64,000 bases of DNA, taken from NCBI GenBank assembly GCA_947685225.1, contig CANTUV010000012.1:1798001-1862000 (forward strand), in the 5' to 3' direction. Both the position numbers and the translations under genes were made by a program. Of this stretch, positions 23,701 to 36,209 are shown piece after piece. Position 1 is the stretch's first letter. The number at the start of each line of letters is the position of its first letter. The stretch comes from Garcia nutans (taxonomy: Eukaryota > Streptophyta > Magnoliopsida > Malpighiales > Euphorbiaceae). The notes under the pieces were generated by a model. That model ran no database searches. It saw only the letters and a list, made by a program, of their open reading frames with translations, and was not told where the DNA came from.

Positions 23701-24609
23701 CATATTTACATATTAATTTTATGTCTCAACACATCACAATCTATCACATTATCATCATTCTCAATCATACATTATAAACATATTACAACAAGTACATATT
23801 CTTTATCTCATCATTTTCATTCTTATCTCATTTCCATATCATTACGAATTTTCACACATTTCTAAATTCTACATACCGTTTATATATATTTTCACATATT
23901 TCAATTATTCAAGTATATTTTCTTAACATGTTCCCAATGTGACATACTTTCCATTCCAAGTGCACAAAATACACTTTTACCAATTACACTTAACAACGAT
24001 ATTAGCCATTCTACAATGACTTAATATCCAACAATTCAAGCATTTCATACAATTTTACAAACAATAATGCACTTTTACCATGACTTCCAATATCAAAGTA
24101 ACTTAGCATATTTTCACAATTCACAATATGCTAAGTAAATTCAAATGCAATCAATGTAAAGGCTATCAAAGTATATACTAATCTTGAGAATGCTAACTCC
24201 AAGCCCAATTCAATTTTTCAACTCCAAATTCACTAATTCCCTTCTTCACTTTGATTTTATCATTTCACCTTCCTCATTCTTAAATCATATTATAAGTGAA
24301 AATAAACCATTAACATCATATTATTATCCATTTCACACCATCCAACATCATTTACACAATGCTTAAATCAATTCCTCTCAAAACCCTAATTCACCCTTTG
24401 CTAAGTTCTTTAAACTTCAACCAACCAATATCTTTTCCATCAACTAACCATAAAAACATTTCATATACATTAAAACAACATCAAAACAATGCATATTAGC
24501 AATTATTGAAACCTCCATCTCAAACCCAAAAATCACATATCCATCCCATAACCCTAAAATTTACCAAAATCCAATCACATCCAACTTTCAACCATAAAAT
24601 CATTATATA

Positions 24610-27556
24610 TGTAATACCCTGATTTTTGATATACTTCGGAATAGTAGTTATGAGAGAGTATGTTGGTGAAATAGGTAAAGAAAATATAATAAGAGATAGA
24701 TGTGTATGAAGAATGTTATATATATTGTATTTGAAATATATGGGAAATATAAATACAATATATAAGACATATACATATATCAACATATACACAATGTATA
24801 CATTGGTGTAGGAAAATAAATTTTAAATAATTAATTAATAATAATAATGATGATAATAATGATAATAATGACAAGAGAAAAAGAAGAAATGAAAGTCAAA
24901 AGAAGGATAAATATTATTGGTGGGAAAATTTTAGGTGGAAATAATTATATTATATATATATATATATAAGATAAGAGTGAAGATTAAAAAGAGAGCTTTC
25001 TCTCTTTCTTTCTTTCTTTCTTCTTCTTCCTCTTTGAGCGTGGGAATAGAGAGAGAGAGAGAGAGAGAGAAGAGTTTGATTTTGTTCATATACATACCAA
25101 ATTCATAAGAGTCTTAAGAGAATTGAAGGTGGATATTGAAGATTTGGCAAAGAATTCAAGCAAGTGTTCTTTTTCTTGAGTTGATTTTTATAGATTTTGA
25201 GTTTATATGTGATATGGTTAGTGAGAGAAAGTGATGATTAATTGAATATTATGATGACAATGAAATATTGAAGTATATATATGTGTTGAGTTGGTGCTTA
25301 GATGATGAAAATATAATTATTTGTGAGGATGATGATGAGTAGTTAAAATTGAGGAATAAGGGTGATAAGGAAAAGAGTAAGGGTTTAGTATAAATGAGTT
25401 GGGAATTGAGTAAATTAATACATGGATGATTGTATAAATGAATTATATAATGATTATTATTATGATATTTTGGATTTATATAAGTGTTGAATTGATGGGT
25501 GAATTATGAATATAAACTAAGATGGTGATTAAGGGTGTTATAGTATTGATTTTGGAATGATTGTGTTCATATGGTTGAGAGTTTGAAATGCATAACTTTT
25601 GCCTGACACGGCTAGTGATACGACCATGTCATTGGGAGTGTCAACGGTGCTGAGTTTAACATTGATGACACGACCATTAACACGGCCATATCTTTGGACT
25701 TGTCATGGCTACTGTGTGATAAGATAATTGACATGGCCATGAACACGCCCGTGTTGTTGGGTGTGTCAAAGTTTTTGTAAGGCAGAATGAATGACACGGG
25801 CAGTATCACGTCCATGTCATTGGACGTGTCAATACTTTTGTATGAATGAGTTAATGACATGGTCATTAACGCGCCCGTGTTGTTGGGCGTGTCACTTGAG
25901 AATAACTCTTTTTGTTATTTTTCATTTTTAATTCCTATTTAAATGATTAAAATGTTAAGAATGCCTTATAATGTGATACTAAATGGTTGTTTATGATCAC
26001 ATTTGGTATAGGCATTGAGAGAGAGTAGTTTTCCCAACCTTAGTGTTGAAGGGCAACTTGGAAGAAAATGTTAGAGGAAGTTTTAAAGCTTATTTTGAAG
26101 TGTTTCATAAGGTAAGTACAAACTTGGAATAATTGCTTATGTTTGCATGGAATTTGGACTTAACACATTTGGTTGGAAAATGTGTTAAGTTACTAACTAC
26201 ATTGTTGGTGCATGAGTAATATGCTATGATTCGTATATTGTTACAAATGCATTATATGTAATGTGAACTATGTGTAAAATATGATAATGACCCAAACGTA
26301 TGAGTAACATAATTTGTTATATATACATTAAAGATGGTATGTAAAGACATTGGTGATGAATTGATATCGATATAAATGAGAAATATGAATAAATTGTGTG
26401 CCTAGTATGTTATTCAATTTTCAGAGTTCTGTGTTTGGCAGCATGCCTATAATTTGCCTACGGGCTAGACGCTGGGCATCACTGTGAAAATATTTTTGAG
26501 GTGAAATGACTGGGTCGTAAGCCTCAAAAATAAGTCCTTGAAGCTAGGCTGGGTGAAATGACCAGGTCGTAAGCTCAAACCTAGTTGGATTATTATATTG
26601 ATATATTGCCTACGGAGCTAGACACATGGTGTCATTATAGACCAAAATAGTAACTCTGAAATTTGAATAGCATATTAGATTCTTTTGGGCCCATGCTTGT
26701 GTTTGTTTATATGTGAATTGTGAATTGTGGAATAATTGAACAATGTATTAAGATAAAATCTTATGAGATATATGATGGTGATCATGGAATGATATGATCA
26801 TAATACATAAATAAATTACTGAAAAAGAATGTGGCTTAAGAAAATATGCTAAATGATGAGAAATGAATTGTTGAAAGACTTGAGCAGAGCTAAGTCTTGA
26901 TATTGAAATGAGATTATGGAAATATAATGAGATGTGTAATATGTATATGGATGTGGAAATTGTGTGTATTGTTTCATGAATATTATGATAAGCCATCAAA
27001 TTGTGACTAATGTTAAAGATATATATAATTTATGAAATTTGTGAAAAGTTATGGAAAGTGCATTGAAAATGGAAAAAAACATGATAAGAATATGATGATA
27101 AATGACGTTAATATCTGAGTATGAATTTCTATAATGTATGTATATAATATTTATTTGTACTACTAAGCTTTCGAGCTTAGTGCGGTTGTGTAAATTGTGC
27201 AGGTGAGTAGATGATTGATCTGGGAGTCAAATAGTTGTGCCACGGGAAGAGTAAGAGTATTTCGAGACCAACTAGAAGGTGGTGCATACATGTACAATTT
27301 TATTATGCTGTATTTTGATAAAAATATATATGTACATAAGTGAATTTCGGAAAAGACAATGTAATTTATATATATGTAATATAATCAAAAGTATAATGGT
27401 TTTGTAAATGTTCTTTAATTAAAAATATATCATTGTTATGGAACTAAGGTAAGGGATTTAAATAATACTGAAACGTGACATCCTTATATTTTATATACGT
27501 ATTGTATGTATACAGGGTATATGTATAGTACTTATATAGAGTATATGGCTGTTACA
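24610..27556 (+). repeat. 5' LTR of element C (2947 bp)
   Basis: Starts TGTAATACCC and ends GCTGTTACA, directly followed by the primer-binding site. It contains a five-copy ~63-bp hairpin repeat at 25597-25895, a (gaga)n tract near 25048 and a (ctttt/cttt)n tract near 25000. By eye it differs from the 3' LTR at only a few positions per hundred. Confidence 0.9.
25597..25895. repeat. Five-copy ~63-bp hairpin repeat inside LTR C (copy in LTR 2 at 37213-37505)
   Basis: Each unit has the form gacacggNca, gacacgcccatgtcattgg, gcgtgtcaa plus a spacer rich in t and a. The central part is an inverted repeat: gacacgccca and tgggcgtgtc with a six-base loop. The short minus-strand frames over it are translations of the repeat, not genes. 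Confidence 0.75.
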
Positions 27557-27563
27557 ATTATTT

Positions 27564-27575
27564 TGGTATCAGAGC
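27564..27575 (+). promoter_or_regulatory. Primer-binding site of element C (tRNA-iMet)
   Basis: The sequence tggtatcagagc lies seven bases downstream of the 5' LTR and matches the standard plant initiator tRNA-Met priming site exactly. Confidence 0.92.
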
Positions 27576-30562
27576 TTAGGTTTGAGATTCTCAACCTAAG
27601 GAGATTTTTTTTTTTAAAAAAAAGAGATGGAAATTTTTGAAAAAATGAAACTTGTGATACATGCATATGCATTAACACCTAGGTTGGTCTCGGATGTGGC
27701 ATTATGTGATTTATAATGTGACGTATTTGAATTACATGAGTTGGATGATAGTGTGTGAATGAGGCTTTACATGAAAGTAAAGCTAGAGAAAGAAATGATA
27801 TGGAAAAATTTGTATAAGTTTAATTGATAAATTAAAGAATTGGAGTTTACTTAAGTAAAACTAATTTTGAAATTATTGATTATTGAAATGTGTTTATGAA
27901 ATAGGTTATAAGAGAATGAATATGAGAATAATGTTGGAAATGAGTTAAAAAAAATCATCAAGATTTAAGTAAGTACATCTTCTCTAAAGCTTGGTTCTCT
28001 TTCTAATAAAGACTATGTTTGGATTGCTAGAGAGAGAAAATATTGTTTGATTGTTAAAATGGGTAGATATGATATTAAAATGAAGAGAGTGTGGGGGAAT
28101 ATTGAGTTGGTTGATTGATATGGACAATGTGTGAAAATTTAGGGTTTAGTTATGTAAAGTTAAGGTTTTTAAAAATAGATGATGTTGGTTAATGTGAGGA
28201 GATATATTAGTATTGTTTTAATGCAAATATTGTGATTTTAATGTTAGAAATGTGATATGCTTGAGTGTTGTTAAAGCTCATGTTAATGGTAGTAATATGT
28301 AAAATTTGAATTTTTGAAATGGGCTTTTATAATTGTGAAAATGATGTGTTTTGATGTTATATTACTATATAAATAATGTTTTTAAAGTTAAATATTAAAA
28401 AAATAATGAGATTAGTAGATTGAAGTTTAAGTAAAGTAGTAAGTTGACAGTTTGGAGTTTTAATAGAATTTTAATGAGGATTACTTAGATACTGATAGTT
28501 TAATGTATATTAAACATATGAGCTATTTAGAATGAATAATATTGCTTATGAAAGTTTTATGTAATGTGTAATGTGGTTGATAATAAAAAAAATTTGTTAT
28601 GAACTAAAGGGAAATGATTAAGCAAGTGAAAATGAGTTACTTTAGGTAATTGGATTGGAAATGATGAAAATAGATATGAAGGGTATGATAAATGCATAAA
28701 AAAATGTTGTTATGTGTTTATTACTTTATACAATTACTTGTCCAGTGATATTGAGAATGATATTACATGTATTAGTAGACCTAAAAGAGATTAGGTCTTG
28801 ACCTGCATAGAGCTAGACTATGTGATGAAATTGAGAGTGAGAATGGACTCGAGTAACACTGGACGATGAAATTGTTATTGTAATAACCGAACTTGATGAT
28901 TGTATAATGTTTTGGGCCCAAAGTATATGCGTGTGGAAATGTTCTATGTATATGTGTATAATAAGAGATTGTAAGGAAAAAGGGAAGTATAATGAATTGA
29001 AATTTTTGTAAGAGATAGATTAGAAATGGAGTAATAAATGGAAATTGTGTAAAATTTGCATATGAACGAATGTGTATATGTAAGAGATGTTAATGATAAT
29101 ATTGTTGAAATATGAGTTAGTCTAATGATGATCAAGTGATCAAGAGTAAATTGCTTTGAAACATAGTTGAAATGTGTTAACTCTTTGTGTAGCAAAAGTT
29201 TAGAGAATGAATATGTGATCTTTACGATACAAACTTAGCATTGTGATGGGAAATGTTTGAAGAAGAATGATAGAGGGGCAATATTGATTTATAAGCCACA
29301 GGCGTGACTATTAATATGCCATGGCCGTATGATTTGTTTAGTATATTGGCCGATTAGTTTTGTTATCCACGGGCATGAGCCTGAGATGACATGACCGTAG
29401 GATAGTTTTGGTGAGATTGATAGTTATGCTTCAAGAAACATGGTCAAGATTTATGGTTTGTATAGTTGTATCTTATAATTTTATGTTAGTAATTATAGAA
29501 AGTATGGAAAGAGAAGAGAATTGTGAAAATGTAATGAGTTATGGATAATGTGATAGGAAAGTGATTATGTAAGTATTGTAATGGTATGAAAATGTAAGGA
29601 GATGATAAATGGGAGAAATTACAAAATGTGATTGAGACTTATATTGAATATGTTAAAAAATGGGATAATGTGAATAAGTTGATGGAAATGATGTTTAAGT
29701 GAATGAACTATGGGTAATGAATATGGTATGAGCTAATCATGAGAATTATGTAGAAATTGTATAGAGATAATAGGAAAAAAATATGAATATTGAAAAATAA
29801 TTTGAAGTGATTTGTTATAAATAATCATTAATTTCAGAAAGTTGAAATGATGGATCCGAAGAGACCAGAATTTGAATATAAGTTTGACCTAATAGAGGTA
29901 GGTTATATATTGAAATATAATGATAAGTTTAAATAAGTTAATTATTGGCTTGAATCGAATAAGGTTGCAACGTTGGTATATAGTGATAGTTAGATCAATT
30001 GATCTAAATTTCGCTAAGGTTGCAAATCATTATTGAGATTTATTATGTATAGTTGTATTAAGAGCGTGAGAGATATGTGATACTGTATATGATATAATAT
30101 TCTGATAGTTGTAAATGACTATAACAGAAAAAAAGTTGATTATCAGTAAAGTAAGATTAAAGGTATTGTATTAATGTTAATGCTAAGTGAAGAACATGTT
30201 AAAAAAAAAGAATTAAGTGTATCGGAAATAAAAAAATTGTTTTCAATTAAGGTTTGACAAGTGTCTATTGATAAATATAAGAAAGAGATAGATAAACAAT
30301 GATACAATTCTGAAAATGACTGTGATGACGGGATAGTCAGTGTTAAGATATAATTCAATAACCTTTAAATTTAAGGTTAAGAGAGTATATTTATAAAATG
30401 ATGAAGTGATAAAATATCTTGAGCATAATAGATGGGTGAGGCATATAAATACTAATAAGATGAAGTAATTCTGATCTAATGATAATTTGATTAGTAATGT
30501 AATGAGTTATCATGATTGCTTTGTTTAGAAAATAATATATATATATATATATAGTGATGAGT
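27576..30562 (+). other. Non-coding internal region of element C
   Basis: About 3 kb of AT-rich DNA with no frame longer than about 90 codons and no gag or pol motif in any frame. It contains LTR-like phrases (a gggcccaaag motif near 28915). The right end is a (ta)n tract next to the LINE target site. Confidence 0.75.
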
Positions 30563-30630
30563 GTTTTGATTGTTTAGCTTGGAGTTTGCTTTGGATTAAG
30601 GGTTTTGGCGAGTGCAATTTCCCCTCTATC

Positions 30631-32076
30631 ATGGCAACGTCTGAAGCTCCGGCAGTGGCCCCTCTTGGGTCGGCGCGCCGCTCTTTTGCTGACACTTTAC
30701 GATTAGGCTCCTCTTCTGCTAATCGATCCTTTGCGGAATTGAATCATGAAGGTTGTTTGGATCATAAGCAATCTTTTAAATATAAGGGAGTGCCTGCTAT
30801 TAGTTTTTCTAAGGATGAGGTTGCTGATCTGTCCCGGCCTTTTACCTTTGCTTTGATTGGTTATTTCCCCTCAGGACGACCTGGCATGAAATCCCTTAAG
30901 AAGTCAATTGATTCCGTGGGTTTTATGGGAGATTTTCAATTGGGTCTCCTTGATGATAAACATGTGTTATTGAATTTTATTTTAGAGGAGGATTATTTAA
31001 GATGCTGGATGCGACAGCTGTGGTATTTTCAAGGTTTTACAATGAGAATCTTTAAGTGGACACCAGATTATCATTCAGAGGTTGATTGCCCTATTATTCC
31101 TGCCTAGATTACTCTGGAAGGATTACCCATTCATCTATTTTCTAAAAAAGCTTTGTTTCCTATTGTTTCTTTAATTAGGAAGCCTTTAAAAGTTGATTCT
31201 GCAACTACATCATTAATTAGACCTTCTGCTGCGCGTGTTTGTGTGGAAGTAGATTTATCGCAGGAGTTAATTGATCGGGTTTGGATTGACAATGCTGGTT
31301 CAGGATTTTTTCAACCCATTTTGTATGAGAACTTACCTGCATATTGTAATCATTGTTGCAAATTGGGGCATGCTAGAGGTTCCTGTACAGCTATTCCTGC
31401 GGAGAATGCAGTTCCTATTAATGATTCTATTCCGCAGCATGCTGTTAAACCATTTGCTAAAATGCGGGTCCCTAAAACCATTGTTCCTGGTTCAGATACT
31501 TCTGTTCCTGATGCCCCTATCCCTGATAAAACTGTTGTGCCTGATTTAGATAATACTCTTCCTGATGCTTCTGCTCCTGATGCCTCTGTTCTTGATGCTT
31601 CTGTTCGTGATGCCTCTGTTTCTGCTAAAGATACTGTTCCACTTGATTTTATTGATGATACTCGAATTAACCAATCTCATGTTGTCCTTACAAAAGTTGT
31701 TGTGAATGAAGATGCTGATGTCACTGGTATTGGTGGTATTATTCCTGAGAAGCATTTGTCAGAAGTCCCGATTATAAGTGATTCTGAAAGGCCTGGTGAT
31801 GCTGTTGATTCTGAGTTATTTGAGCTTCTTTCAGATGGGGATGCTCCTACTTCTGCAATTCCGGAACGTAGTGATTGGAAAAATATTGGTACTTCTATTG
31901 ATAGAAAATTGAATTCTGTTCAGACTGTTTTGGAGGCAGAGACGGCTAATAATGACGATGGATTTCGTATGGTTACCAGAGCTAAAGCTGGGCGAAAACG
32001 AAAGGGACAGAAGACTTCTTCCAAAGATGCTCATATCTCTATATCTTTTGTCATTCATAACCAATCTTTACAATGA
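30631..32076 (+). pseudogene. LINE ORF1 (DUF4283 and CCHC zinc knuckle RNA-binding protein)
   Basis: The start MATSEAPAVAPLGSARRSFA opens a frame that is interrupted once, by TAG at 31105-31107 where TGG is expected (PA*ITLEGLP). The first part matches the DUF4283 domain of plant LINE ORF1 (about residues 60-180). A knuckle C-x2-C-x4-H-x4-C (CNHCCKLGHARGSC) begins near residue 239. After it comes a serine/aspartate/proline-rich repeat (PDAS, LDAS, RDAS; about 31500-31620), then a basic C-terminus. The protein would coat LINE RNA. Its stop codon overlaps the ORF2 start as ATGA at 32073-32076. Confidence 0.9.
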
Positions 32077-35000
32077 ATCTTTTATTCTGGAATGTCAGGG
32101 GAGTTTCTTCTTCTTTAACTCGGTTACATAATTTGTGTGTTACTCATCATATTGGTTTGTTAGTTGTGCTGGAACCCATGGTTGTAGTCTCTAAAAGTGT
32201 CCAGATGGCTGCTAAGTTAGGCTTTCGTAATGTTCATTCTTCTACAGATAACAAGATCTGGATTTTTTGGCATGATTATATGTTTACTTTAACTCAGTTT
32301 CGTCAGGATGCTCAAGTTTTATCCTGTGATGTGTTTTTTCACTTGGGAAGTTTTCAGTTTAGATTGTCTGCAGTCTATGGTTACCATTCGTGGACTTCTC
32401 GATCTATGCTTTGAAATTCTTTACGAGATGTTTCTTTGCTTGGTTCTTTACCTTGGCTTGTGGGTGGAGATTTTAATATTGTGAAATCTCTTTCTGAATA
32501 CAAAGGGAATAGTTCTCCGGATTTAATGGGCATGCAAGACTTTGTTTGTTGTTCTGATGATTGCAGTTTAATTGATATTCCTTATCAGGGTTGTGAATAT
32601 ACTTGGACAGGAATTCGTGCTAATGGTAGGGTTTGGGAGAGGTTAGATAGGCTTCTTGCTAATGTGGAATTTTTTGATGCTTTTGATTCGGTTGGTTGTT
32701 CTCATTTAGGGAAAACTACGTCTGATCACTCTCCTATTCTTTTGAGTTGTTTAAATGATGGTAGAAGAGTGCAGAAAGCTTTTAAATTTCAGCACATGTG
32801 GTTGATGAATGACTCTTTTCTTCCTATGGTTAATGAACATTGGAATTCTAGTTTCTCTGGGGGAGGCATGTGGGGTTTGTTTACTAAGCTTCGTTCATTG
32901 AAGATAGCTATTAGACAATGGAACCGAAGTCATTTTGGTCATCTTTTTAAGGATATTGAGAAGGCGGAAAAGGATGCTTTAGAGGCTGAACAGCTTTATC
33001 TTCAAGACTCTTCGGAGGTTACCCTTAAGAGTTGGCAAGATATGCAGACCACTCTTCTACAAAAGCTTAAATTGGAGGAAATTTTTTGGAGGCAGAAGGT
33101 GCACATTAATTGGTTGCAGGATGGTGACTCTAATTCAAGATTCTATCATAATTATGTCAAAATCCGTAGGAAGCTACATCGAATTAATGTTATAGAAAAT
33201 TTAGATGGTGTTAGACTTTTTGATTAAGAGAGTATTGGAAGAGAAGCTAAGCTGTTCAATACTTTCAAAACCTTTTTTATCGAGACAATGACTGGGATTC
33301 AGATAAAGTAGACTTGCTTATTGAGCATATTCCGTGCCTTGTTTCAGACTTAGATAATCAGCGCCTGGAGGCTATTCCTGGAGATGAGGAAATCAAGGCT
33401 GCAGTGTGGCAACTTAACCCGGACAGTGCTCCTGGTCCGGATGGTTTTGATGGTTGTTTTTTCAGACAGTGTTGGGATATTGTTCGGTGGGATGTTTGCA
33501 GTGCTGTGAAGGAGTTTTTTCTGGGCGTTCCCATTCCGCGAGCTTTCAGCAGTGCTCAAATAATTCTCATACCAAAGAAGGATGCTCCTGTTAATTTTAG
33601 TCAGTATCGTCCTATTTGCCTCGCTACTTTTGTGAGCAAGGTGTGCACTCGCATCATTGCTAATAGATTGGCCCCTCTTATGGAAATTTTAATTTCTAAG
33701 GAACAGGCGGGTTTTTTGAAAGGGCGTTCTGTTCATGCACAGATTATGTTAGCAAATGAAATGATTCATGACATTGATAAAAAAACTAGGGGGCATAATT
33801 TGGCAATTAAATTGGATATGGCCAAAGCATTTGATAGAGTTTCTTGGGATTTTTTACAGATGGTTTTGGCTAAGTTTGGGTTTTCGCAGATGTTCATCAA
33901 AATTATTATGAATCATTTGTCTGCTACACATCTATCTATTCTGGTTAATGGTGGTTTTTTCCAGCCTCGGCGCGGTGTAAAACAAGGAGATCCTCTTTCT
34001 CCTCTTCTTTTTATTCTGGCTTCTGAAGCTTTTTCCTGTGGGCTTAATTATCTTATGTCGCAAGGTACTATCTCTCCCTACAAATTGTCCGCTAATATCT
34101 CATTTAGCGTTTGCAGATGATTTGTTGGTTTTTATTGGTGGTGATGTAAGATCTTTGAAGAACTTTCGGAAATTTCTGTTGAATTATCAGGCAGCATCTG
34201 GTCAATTAATTAACTTTGAGAAGAGTGCTTTTTTCTGCTCAGATAAAGTTCTTTCTTCTGTAATTCATAAGTTTGAGGAGATTATTTCTATTCTGCGAAA
34301 CTCTCTGCCATTCACTTATCTTGGTGCTCCCATTTATCAGGGCATCAACAGGATGGCTTATTGTAAGGATCTTCTTGGTAAAATTGATCAGAAATTGCAG
34401 GGATGGTTGAAGAGGTTTCTATCTCCTGGGGGACGTTTGGTGCTCATTAAACATGTACTGAGTTCTATTCCCATTCATACAATGGGGGCTATGCTTCTTC
34501 CGAAGTCTGTGATTACTGCTCTTGAGAGGAAATTTGTGCAATTTTTCTGGAGTAGTGATGTTTCTGTGCATCGTCGCCATTGGGTTCGGTATTCCGAGTT
34601 TTTATTTCCTACTCATGAAGGCGGTTTGGGTGTTCATTCCTTGGTAACTCTTCAGAATGCTTACTCTCTAAAGTTGCTTTGGCTATACTTATCCCGAAAT
34701 ACTCTTTGGGCGGATTATATGTTTCGAAAATACCATAGGCAAGGGAATATGAAATATTTACAAACAGACTCATGTATTTGGAAGAGGTTGTGTCACACTC
34801 ATGATATTTATGGAGATGATTTTGATTTCATTAATGAGATGGTTATTTGGAAAGGAAGTGGTAATGGTACATTCAGTTTGGCTACTGCCTATGAACAAGT
34901 TCGGCCTAAACGTGGGAGTACTCTTTCCAGACGTTCTATTTGGGATTCCACAGTGCCTTTAAAGTTTTCAGTTTTCACTTGGAGGCTCTTGAATTCTGCC

Positions 35001-35975
35001 ATTCCTTTGCCATGTAACTTACAAAAAATTGGGATACAGTTGACTTCCTTTTTCCCTTTTTGTATGGCAAGTTCTGCGACAGAAAGTCACATTTTTTATT
35101 CATGTTCTCCAATTGCCAAAATCTGGAGATATTATGATGCACACTTGCTTCCCTATTGTAGTGCACAACCGACTAATCTTCGTGAGCAGCTTTGTCGTTG
35201 GTGGCTGAGTGCAGCTGGTAAAAACACGAGGAGTAAATTATGTAAGTTAATACCTCAGATTATTCTCTTTTCTGTCTGGTCTACTTATTGTAGCTGTGTT
35301 TGGGGGTCTGGGACGTTTTTTGTCTTCATAGTGGAAACACAGATATCGAGGCTATTATTTAATTGGGGGATTGTTCATTCAACTGATAAATTTGCTTCTC
35401 CTCTTCCCATTGCTACGGATTTTCTCCCTTCCGGCTTTGGTTTAAAGAAACCTAGCCCGACGTTAATTTCATGGAAGAAACCACTTCAGGGTTCTTTGAA
35501 GCTCAACATCGACGCCTCATACACTCCTAGTCTCTCATCGGGAGGTGCGATAATAAGGGATGAGTCTGGTTTCTTTCGGGCGGGATATGCTTTTATTTTT
35601 CAGACAGCTAATCCTCTTGATGCTGAAGCTAAAGCATGTGTTATTGGCTTGGGTTGGTGTTTATCTTTAGGTGATATTCAGTTTGATCACATTTCTCTGC
35701 AGGTTGAAGTTGATTCTCTTCAGCTGGTTCATCATGTTTATTCGAATATTAATTCCTTGCCTCCATTTCAACGGGTAAAAGAGCTCCTGTCCAATTCTTC
35801 CTCTGCGATTACTCATGTTCACAGGGAAGCAAATAGTGCTGCCCACCATTTAGCATACTATGGTAGAATTAATAGAGTCTCTAGAAATTTTAATTCTTTT
35901 ATTTCTTTGCCCAACTTTATTAAGGGCATTGTATTGACTGATAGTATGGGCCTTCCATACATTAGATATTTTTAA
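32073..35975 (+). pseudogene. LINE ORF2 (endonuclease, reverse transcriptase, zf-RVT, RNase H)
   Basis: The frame starts MNLLFWNVRG, the conserved start of the APE-type endonuclease. GGDFNI (near 32465) and TSDHSP (near 32720) are further endonuclease motifs. TGA at 32412 and TAA at 33225 stop the frame, and it shifts between 33228 and 33314. RT follows: SAPGPDGF, IPKKDAPVNFSQYRPICL, LDMAKAFDRVSWDF, GVKQGDPLSPLLF. A second shift near 34100 leads into the catalytic AFADD. Then come the thumb, the cysteine/histidine zf-RVT region (near 34950-35120) and an RNase H domain (LNIDASY, then AEAKA, then VDSLQLV, then HREANSAAHHLA; about 35490-35870). It would carry out target-primed reverse transcription. 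Confidence 0.92.
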
Positions 35976-36195
35976 TAAAAATCTGAGGTGGTACCGTCCA
36001 CCTTTACCAAAAAAAAATAGTGATGAGTTATGAAATTGGGAGAAGATGATTGACCCTAAGGGGGAGAGTAGAGATTATGTGATTTGATGAAATAATAATT
36101 TGATAATATGTTTAACTTCATATGAAAATTTAAGATGATATTTTGTTAAGGATGGATTATTACATTATTGGATAATTTCGAGGACGAAATTATTT

Positions 36196-36207
36196 AAGGG
36201 GGAGAGA
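36196..36207 (+). promoter_or_regulatory. Polypurine tract of element C
   Basis: The sequence aagggggagaga lies three bases upstream of the 3' LTR start at 36210 and is the expected plus-strand primer site. Confidence 0.85.
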
Positions 36208-36209
36208 AT

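Larger units (their letters stand above)
30563..36016 (+). mobile_element. Nearly full-length L1-type LINE with RNase H, nested in element C
   Basis: The 5.45-kb insert has a 5' leader, ORF1 (from 30631), ORF2 (32073-35975), a short 3' end with a small hairpin (ggtggtaccgtccacc) and a short A tail. The 12-bp sequence atagtgatgagt flanks it at 30551-30562 and 36017-36028, the target-site duplication. It carries an L1-clade endonuclease, RT, a zinc-finger region (zf-RVT) and an RNase H domain as in plant L1 elements. Three stops and two frame shifts make this copy inactive, but both ORFs are easy to read. Confidence 0.93.

Noticed and set aside
25612..25866. 84-codon minus-strand frame, also present at 37176-37475
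   Set aside because: The frame follows the hairpin repeat unit of LTR C; the periodic protein comes from the DNA repeat.
27576..30562. Hidden gag-pol in the internal region of element C
   Set aside because: All frames on both strands are short and carry no RT, protease, integrase or gag motif; a non-coding LARD explains it better.
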